Below are positions 8,158-12,307 of a stretch of DNA of 12,307 nucleotides, one piece after another. The stretch covers positions 1-12,307 of the forward strand of contig WQZK01000035.1 of the NCBI GenBank assembly GCA_009780765.1. The letters are read 5' to 3'. The DNA comes from Defluviitaleaceae bacterium. Its GTDB lineage: Bacteria; Bacillota; Clostridia; Lachnospirales; UBA5962. Position 1 is the stretch's first letter. Each line of letters starts with the position of its first letter. A model generated the notes under the pieces. That model was not told where the DNA came from. It made no database searches and worked only from the letters and a program-made list of their open reading frames with translations. The translations under genes were made by a program, and so were the position numbers.

Positions 8158-8399
8158 CGCTTTAATGTTGAAAAAACTTCCTTAATACGTTTGCGTGCTG
8201 CCTCTTCATCATTATTACAGTGTTCAAGCCAAAAGCGTATGTTGCCCTCTACGGCTTCTTCAAAAGTTTGCTCAGTAGTAAATGTGCCATCCACAAAACA
8301 ATAGTGGCAATAATCTTTAGTTTTTGTTCCACCCTCTAAAGAACCATACTGTTCTTCCGACATAGGCATAGCACAGCTTTGACAATAAATAGTTTCCAT
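8148..8399 (-). CDS. Possible separate zinc ribbon protein from internal start
   Basis: In-frame internal start at M206 of the fusion gene, giving 83 residues that begin METIYCQSC and contain both CxxC pairs. This is about the length of stand-alone proteins of the putative zinc ribbon family. An AGGAGG lies 9 nt upstream of the ATG, better than many true gene starts in the window. Whether it is really translated on its own is an inference from this site; if not, it is simply domain three of the fusion. Confidence 0.45.
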   Translation of the reverse strand: METIYCQSCAMPMSEEQYGSLEGGTKTKDYCHYCFVDGTFTTEQTFEEAVEGNIRFWLEHCNNDEEAARKRIKEVFSTLKRWK

Positions 8400-9014
8400 A
8401 TTTTCATTCCTCCTAGTATCATGCACTTGCCCAGTAATTTCAACTACATTTCCATCAGGGTCTTTCAAATGAAAAAAGTAATAATTTGGGTTTGATTGCA
8501 TGATTTCTGTTACTTCTCCAATATTCAAATTTTTAACTCTATAATGCTCAACAATTAAATCTTGTACATAAAAATTAAGAACAAATTTATAATCGCTATC
8601 CCCTTTTCTGCTATAATCATGCCCACTTAGCCTAGCCTCATCCATAAGTGCAATGCAATGATTATCAAAGAAAAATTCGGCAAATACAGGATGCCTAGTT
8701 GAAGCACGCATAGACAGCAATTTTTCGTAAAATTGAATGGCCTTCTGCATATTCTTAGTAATTAAATATATCGAGCCAAGGCGTAATAAATCATTGCGTT
8801 TTGGCATATCAGAATGAGCATGCAATAGCTCATCCGTCGTTACTCCAAACAATCTTGCCATCGCCACAATTTTATCTATATCTGGAAGAGCTTGTCCTAG
8901 CTCCCATTTTGATACCGATTGCCTTGAAACATTTAATTTTTCAGCTAAAGCCTCTTGCGTTAGAACATTCTTTTGCCTATGTTCTTGAATTTTAACTCCA
9001 ATAATGTTGTTCAA
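8148..9014 (-). CDS. XRE regulator-VOC-zinc ribbon fusion protein
   Basis: A 288-residue protein with three separable parts. Residues 1-65 are an XRE/Cro-type helix-turn-helix (LTQEALAEKLNVSRQSVSKWE) with the usual DELL ending. Residues about 77-197 look like a VOC (glyoxalase/bleomycin-resistance) domain, including KAIQFYEKLL and KDPDGNVVEITG; the His often found in its first strand is absent, so it may bind a ligand and not catalyse. Residues 209-288 match the short putative zinc ribbon family (zf-ribbon_2 type) with C211/C214 and C236/C239 as CxxC pairs. The start is TTG: AGGAGGA sits 7-8 nt upstream and no ATG is available nearby. The domain mix suggests a sensor-regulator, but its ligand and targets are unknown. 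A strong internal ribosome site before M206 suggests the ribbon was, or still is, made separately. The gene overlaps the radical SAM gene by 10 bp. Confidence 0.82.
   Translation of the reverse strand: MNNIIGVKIQEHRQKNVLTQEALAEKLNVSRQSVSKWELGQALPDIDKIVAMARLFGVTTDELLHAHSDMPKRNDLLRLGSIYLITKNMQKAIQFYEKLLSMRASTRHPVFAEFFFDNHCIALMDEARLSGHDYSRKGDSDYKFVLNFYVQDLIVEHYRVKNLNIGEVTEIMQSNPNYYFFHLKDPDGNVVEITGQVHDTRRNENMETIYCQSCAMPMSEEQYGSLEGGTKTKDYCHYCFVDGTFTTEQTFEEAVEGNIRFWLEHCNNDEEAARKRIKEVFSTLKRWK
8409..8414 (-). promoter_or_regulatory. Internal Shine-Dalgarno inside the fusion gene
   Basis: On the minus strand the sequence reads ACTAGGAGGAATGAAAATATG. The AGGAGG is coding (Arg-Arg) in the long frame and is spaced 9 nt from the in-frame ATG of the zinc ribbon. 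Stop codons TGA (8421-8419) and TAG (8415-8413) lie just before it in one shifted frame, as expected for a former gene boundary. Confidence 0.6.
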
Positions 9015-9020
9015 TACAGG

Positions 9021-9027
9021 TCCTCCT
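9021..9027 (-). promoter_or_regulatory. Ribosome binding site deciding a TTG start
   Basis: AGGAGGA on the minus strand, followed by CCTGTA and TTG at 9014-9012. No in-frame ATG or GTG lies at a usable distance, so the TTG is the start of the XRE/VOC/zinc-ribbon gene. Confidence 0.8.
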
Positions 9028-9060
9028 TTCTCTTCTTATTATGACACAATAGCCATATAA

Positions 9061-9101
9061 TTTAAACCAATCTAACTTTGAAGTTTGTCAACCTATGGTT
9101 G
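9061..9101 (-). promoter_or_regulatory. Candidate promoter and operator of the XRE gene
   Basis: The 104-bp gap before the XRE gene holds a perfect -35 box TTGACA (9091-9086, minus strand) and a weaker -10-like TTTAAA (9066-9061), with a long 19-bp spacer. Two dyads frame the -35 box: CAACC-TAT-GGTTG (9089-9101) overlapping it, and AACTT-TG-AAGTT (9074-9085) inside the spacer. XRE regulators often repress their own promoters, so these are reasonable operator candidates. The poor -10 box and long spacer limit confidence. Confidence 0.4.
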
Positions 9102-9118
9102 CTATGATTATATAATAC

Positions 9119-9607
9119 TCACGTACTCAACTCATCATAAGGCTTCTCGTAGCCATCTTGAAAATACATGTATTCTGGACCATCTATATGTAATATAACA
9201 AAAACACCAAGAAAATAATTATAACCACTTTCCTCACCTGTAAAGTCTTTCAATTTCAACTTATCCCTTTCATGATCTTTACCATCAAAAGATTTAAATT
9301 CAACTACTAAAAGATTATCCTTATGTGGTTTATCTAGTCTATAATGTAAAATAATATCGGGCTGTGCTCCTTTAGTAAAGTTTTCAGTTTTTTTTGGATT
9401 TTTGCCATTTTTATTATATTCGTTTTCCAAATTATATTTTGAAAAGGCTTCAAAACGCTTATCGTATTCTAATGCTCCCACCATGTAACAGTGTATCTTC
9501 GCTACACTTGCTCGTTCCATACCACAGTCAATTAAATCAATATCCTTTTTGTAACATTTATCAACAGACTCCTTTAGCAAAGTAAGTAATAAATCTTTTT
9601 TTGTCAT
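9119..9607 (-). CDS. PD-(D/E)XK nuclease-like protein, function unknown
   Basis: A 162-residue soluble protein without signal peptide or membrane segment. I do not recognise a named gene. The core has the order expected of the PD-(D/E)XK nuclease fold: a helix with GMERASVAK (E31), a YNLENEYNKNG segment (58-68), then PDIIL (P83-D84) and, 19 residues after D84, VVEFK (E103, K105), followed by a helix rich in Lys and Asp. This pattern recurs in short hypothetical proteins encoded near mobile or defence genes. Cleavage activity is inferred from the motif only. The start ATG is preceded by GAGGGG. It lies after the hairpin that ends the EF-G-like gene and before the XRE gene, with no toxin, antitoxin or methylase partner in view. 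Its composition looks more A/T-rich than rpoBC or the GTPase gene, which could mean transfer. Confidence 0.65.
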   Translation of the reverse strand: MTKKDLLLTLLKESVDKCYKKDIDLIDCGMERASVAKIHCYMVGALEYDKRFEAFSKYNLENEYNKNGKNPKKTENFTKGAQPDIILHYRLDKPHKDNLLVVEFKSFDGKDHERDKLKLKDFTGEESGYNYFLGVFVILHIDGPEYMYFQDGYEKPYDELST

Positions 9608-9652
9608 AGTGTACCCCTCTTTTTCATCTTTAGTTTTTCCTCACAAATTACT

Positions 9653-9691
9653 AAACACCCTACATTTAATTTTAATAATTGTAGGGTGTTT
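9653..9691 (-). terminator. Hairpin terminator after the EF-G-like gene
   Basis: A perfect 12-bp stem (AAACACCCTACA with its complement, 15-nt A/T loop) starts 7 nt beyond the TAG stop of the EF-G-like gene. On the minus strand the tail is only TTTAG; on the plus strand it is TTTTTATTTA, so the hairpin could stop transcripts from either side. It separates the GTPase from the PD-(D/E)XK-like gene. Confidence 0.75.
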
Positions 9692-9698
9692 TTATTTA

Positions 9699-11774
9699 CT
9701 AGCTAAGTTCTTTCTTTCTCTTTTCAATAATCTTTTCCATTATATCTCTTGGAGCTTCTTCATAACGGTCAAACTCAAGTGTATACGAGCCTCTGCCTTG
9801 CGTCATACTCCTTAAATCTGTAGAATACTTAGCCATCTCAGCCAAAGGCACCTCAGTGTTTATAACTTGTTTTGTACCTTGCTTTTCCATACCCAAAATT
9901 CTTCCACGGCGTTTGTTCATATCGCCCATAACATCGCCAGTGTAATCATCTGGAACTTTAACCTCAACTCTTGCAATAGGCTCTAAAATAACTGGTTTTG
10001 CTTTCATAAAGCCATCTTTAAATGCCATAATTGTTGCCATTTTAAATGCAAGCTCCGAAGAGTCTACCGCATGGTAGCTACCATCAACAAGCGTTGCTTT
10101 AAGCCCAACAACAGGGTATCCTGCAACAGGACCTGCTTTAACTGAATCTTGAAGACCCTTTTCAACCGCTGGGAAGTATTGTCTTGGAACAGAACCCCCG
10201 AATACTTTTTCTTCAAAAATATAAGCTCGTGTTGCATCACCAGAAGGCTCAAACTCAATATGAACATCACCATACTGGCCAGAACCACCCGATTGTTTCT
10301 TATATTTGCCTTGAACTCTAACTTTAGTCTTAATCATTTCACGGTAAGGTAAAATTGGCTCAGAAAGCTCAACTTCAAGTTTATATTTGTTTTTAAGCTT
10401 ATTAACAACAACATCTAAATGCGAGTCACCAACACCTGAAATAAGCGTTTGCTTAGTTTCTGGATTAACTTCAAACTTAAGCGTTTTATCTTCTTCTAAA
10501 AGTTTTGCAAGAGCTTGCGAAATTTTATCTTCATCACCTTTAGCTTTTGGATAAATCGCCATAGTCATTAAAGACGGTGGGAAGTCGATAGGGTCAAACA
10601 CAACTGGGCGAGCTTTGTCACACAAACTATCGCCAGTAGATGCACTTGTAAGTTTTGCTAAAGCACCAATATCGCCCGTTCTAATTTCATCAACAGCGAT
10701 TTGCTCTTTTCCACGCATAACATATAATTGGCCTGCTTTTTCTGTTGTATCTTTAAGTGGATTATAAAGTTGTGCATCTTTTTTCATTACGCCTGAAACT
10801 ACTTTGAAAATTGTGAGTCTTCCAACATAAGGGTCTGCAATAGTTTTAAATACAAACGCTGTTAACGGCTCCGAATCTGCGTATTTAATATTCATTACGT
10901 CGCCCGTTTTCATATCTTTAACGTCAATTGTTTCTCTGATAGATGCAGGAGGTGCAAATTTTAAAATTGAGTTAAGTAAAACTCTAACGCCTTTTGTGAG
11001 GCTTGCAGAACCACAGAAAACAGGTGTAACATTTCCAGCAACAAGACCGTTGTAGATACCAGTTTCGATTTCTTCTGTTGTAAAGGCAATACCCTCAAAA
11101 TATTTTTCCATCAATTCGTCGCTAGTTTCTGCAACTGCTTCTTCTATTAGCGAGTGCATTTTATCAACTTCATCAACTAAATCTGCCGGAATTTCACACT
11201 CTGGCGTTCTGCCATCAACAAATTTTCTGCCCTCTTTTTTAATAGCATTAGCAAAACCAACAAGCGTGCCACCTTCTTTAAAAGGTACCTGAAGAGGTGC
11301 AATACTTTTGCCAAAAAGTGCCTTCATATCTTCAACAACTTTGTCCATGTTGGCATTTTCATCGTCCATATTATTTACAAAAATTATTCTTGGAATGCCC
11401 ATTTCCTCGGCGTATTCCCATGCTTTTTCTGTTCCTACTTCAATACCAGATTTTGCAGAAACAATGATTAAAGCCAAATCTGCAATTGATAATGCTTGCT
11501 TAACTTCGCCCGAAAAATCAAAAAAGCCTGGAGTGTCTATAAAGTTAATTTTTTCATCTTTCCACTCAATTGGAATTATTGAAGAGCCTATCGAAACTTT
11601 TCTTTTTACTTCTTCTGCCTCATAATCGCTAACCGTTGAGCCATCTTCAACTTTTCCCATGCGGCTGATTACACCAGATACGTGTAAAGCTGCTTCTAAA
11701 AACGCAGTTTTACCGCAACCACTATGCCCTAAAACCACAACATTTCTAATTTTGTCTGCAGAATAAACTTTCAT
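9699..11774 (-). CDS. EF-G-like translational GTPase (EF-G2 type), complete
   Basis: Divergent paralogue of elongation factor G, 691 residues, cytosolic. Five EF-G domains can be followed: GTPase (1-280), domain II (about 300-390), III (400-475), IV (480-600, with SGGSGQYGDV and SYHAVDSSELAF) and V (600-680). The P-loop is GHSGCGKT (16-23), not the AHIDAGKT of canonical EF-G. The switch region is DYEAEEVKRKVSI, not the usual RGITI form. The G3 motif is DTPGFFDF, with Phe (F84) where canonical factors have the catalytic His. The G4 motif is NNMD (134-137) instead of NKMD. G5-like CGSA is at 254-257. These features place it in the EF-G2/TM1651-like group, whose job is unsettled; it should not be read as the essential fusA. 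The ATG follows AAGGAGG, and a hairpin follows the TAG stop. It diverges from aroA across 122 bp. Confidence 0.9.
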   Translation of the reverse strand: MKVYSADKIRNVVVLGHSGCGKTAFLEAALHVSGVISRMGKVEDGSTVSDYEAEEVKRKVSIGSSIIPIEWKDEKINFIDTPGFFDFSGEVKQALSIADLALIIVSAKSGIEVGTEKAWEYAEEMGIPRIIFVNNMDDENANMDKVVEDMKALFGKSIAPLQVPFKEGGTLVGFANAIKKEGRKFVDGRTPECEIPADLVDEVDKMHSLIEEAVAETSDELMEKYFEGIAFTTEEIETGIYNGLVAGNVTPVFCGSASLTKGVRVLLNSILKFAPPASIRETIDVKDMKTGDVMNIKYADSEPLTAFVFKTIADPYVGRLTIFKVVSGVMKKDAQLYNPLKDTTEKAGQLYVMRGKEQIAVDEIRTGDIGALAKLTSASTGDSLCDKARPVVFDPIDFPPSLMTMAIYPKAKGDEDKISQALAKLLEEDKTLKFEVNPETKQTLISGVGDSHLDVVVNKLKNKYKLEVELSEPILPYREMIKTKVRVQGKYKKQSGGSGQYGDVHIEFEPSGDATRAYIFEEKVFGGSVPRQYFPAVEKGLQDSVKAGPVAGYPVVGLKATLVDGSYHAVDSSELAFKMATIMAFKDGFMKAKPVILEPIARVEVKVPDDYTGDVMGDMNKRRGRILGMEKQGTKQVINTEVPLAEMAKYSTDLRSMTQGRGSYTLEFDRYEEAPRDIMEKIIEKRKKELS

Positions 11775-11784
11775 AATTTTGCTA

Positions 11785-11791
11785 CCTCCTT
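11785..11791 (-). promoter_or_regulatory. Ribosome binding site of the EF-G-like gene
   Basis: AAGGAGG on the minus strand, 10 nt before the ATG (11774-11772), fixes the start. No convincing -35/-10 pair for this gene could be picked out of the A/T-rich 122-bp divergent gap; CATAAT and TATATA are possible -10 boxes without good -35 partners. Confidence 0.8.
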
Positions 11792-11872
11792 GGGATTATG
11801 TACTTCATTTTTGCTACTTTCGCATTACTTATATATTTTTATTCGACATCACTTTTATTTTTCCTTCTTTTA

Positions 11873-11881
11873 TGGTATAAT
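11873..11881 (+). promoter_or_regulatory. Extended -10 promoter of aroA
   Basis: TGGTATAAT, a perfect -10 box with the upstream TGn extension, is followed by a T run. No good -35 is seen at 16-18 bp, which extended -10 promoters can tolerate. Transcription would begin near 11888, leaving a leader of only about 9 nt before the aroA ATG. Confidence 0.6.
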
Positions 11882-11896
11882 TTTTTTGGTGATTTT

Positions 11897-12307
11897 ATGA
11901 ATGTTATTATTAAACCTAAAAAAAGTATTAACGGAAAGTTTTTAATTCCCAGCGATAAGAGTATATCTCATAGGGCAGTGATGCTAGGCTCTATTGCAAA
12001 TGGGCGAACAGAGATAGAAAACTTCCTTGAATCGGCTGATTGTTTGGCGACCATAGATTGTTTTAGAAAAATGGGAATAAATATTTTTTTTGAAAACAAA
12101 AAACTTATTGTAGAAGGTAAAGGTTTACATGGGCTTAAGCCACCTTCATCCAATTTAGACGTTAAAAATAGCGGAACAACAATGCGTTTAATTTCGGGCA
12201 TTTTATCTGGTCAAAATTTTGATGTAGAAATAACGGGCGACGAATCTATAAAAAAACGTCCCATGGATAGAATTATAACCCCTCTTACAAAGATGGGTGC
12301 TGATATA
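11897..12307 (+). CDS. aroA: EPSP synthase (AroA), 3' end outside window
   Basis: 5-enolpyruvylshikimate-3-phosphate synthase, sixth step of the shikimate pathway: joins phosphoenolpyruvate and shikimate-3-phosphate. The first 137 residues are visible. Signature segments are SDKSISHRAVMLGSIANG (19-36, with K21, S22 and R26 of the substrate site), NSGTTMRLISGIL (91-103) and TGDESIKKRPMDRI (113-126). This matches the Bacillus/Clostridium type; the residue before NSGTT is Lys (K90), where Gly is frequent. The Gly-Thr pair equivalent to E. coli G96-T97 is retained. The ATG at 11897 is preferred; the ATG at 11901 is out of frame. Only a weak ribosome site (GGTGA, 11888-11892) precedes it. Other shikimate genes may follow beyond the window. 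Confidence 0.95.
   Translation, partial: MNVIIKPKKSINGKFLIPSDKSISHRAVMLGSIANGRTEIENFLESADCLATIDCFRKMGINIFFENKKLIVEGKGLHGLKPPSSNLDVKNSGTTMRLISGILSGQNFDVEITGDESIKKRPMDRIITPLTKMGADI

Noticed and set aside
9107..9116. ATTATATAAT palindrome as an operator or a second -10 box
   Set aside because: It is a simple A/T palindrome, with no -35 at a usable distance.
9604..9627. Seven-codon leader peptide (MKKRGTL) whose TGA overlaps the ATG of the PD-(D/E)XK-like gene
   Set aside because: The upstream GAGG is distant, and such a short frame arises easily by chance; no attenuator structure accompanies it.
9699..11774. The essential elongation factor G (fusA)
   Set aside because: The P-loop, switch I, G3 and G4 motifs all differ from canonical EF-G, and rpsG and tuf are not neighbours.
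11901..11903. Second ATG as the aroA start
   Set aside because: It is out of frame with the conserved EPSP synthase sequence; the ATG at 11897 is in frame.

Overview
This is an A/T-rich chromosomal window from a Firmicutes bacterium, most likely a member of the Clostridia. The evidence is the Gram-positive-type RpoB and RpoC without the large proteobacterial insertions, strong AAGGAGG ribosome binding sites, a TTG start, an EF-G-like paralogue and a Bacillus/Clostridium-type AroA. Placement below class, for example Lachnospirales, would be a guess.

Layout. Positions 1-6802 (+) hold the end of the transcription operon: rpoB, entering the window already open, and complete rpoC 15 nt behind it. 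A perfect 15-bp hairpin (6811-6849) follows rpoC, so the usual downstream str genes (rpsL, rpsG, fusA, tuf) are not joined to it here. A small Nudix hydrolase gene (6871-7272, +) starts 21 nt after the hairpin. It runs tail to tail, with a 9-bp overlap, into a minus-strand group. Read in its own direction, that group is a PD-(D/E)XK-like protein (9607-9119), a three-domain XRE/VOC/zinc-ribbon protein (9014-8148, TTG start) and an SPL-family radical SAM protein (8157-7264), the last two overlapping by 10 bp. Further along the minus strand is a complete EF-G-like translational GTPase (11774-9699) closed by a hairpin. It diverges from aroA (11897 to window end, +), which is cut by the window edge. 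No tRNA, rRNA, CRISPR array, insertion sequence or intergenic gap over 300 bp was seen.

How the genes relate. rpoB and rpoC encode the catalytic core of RNA polymerase. The rest looks like an ordinary mixture of housekeeping (aroA, EF-G-like GTPase), nucleotide or redox maintenance (Nudix, radical SAM) and accessory genes. I see no coherent new multi-gene system.

The most notable signals are at residue level. RpoC has Gln in place of the trigger-loop His, plus a Pro beside the catalytic Asp loop. RpoB carries a tail of about 120 residues with 53 Asp/Glu. The XRE/VOC/zinc-ribbon fusion contains a strong ribosome binding site and ATG at its internal domain boundary. The EF-G-like GTPase has altered G3 and G4 motifs.
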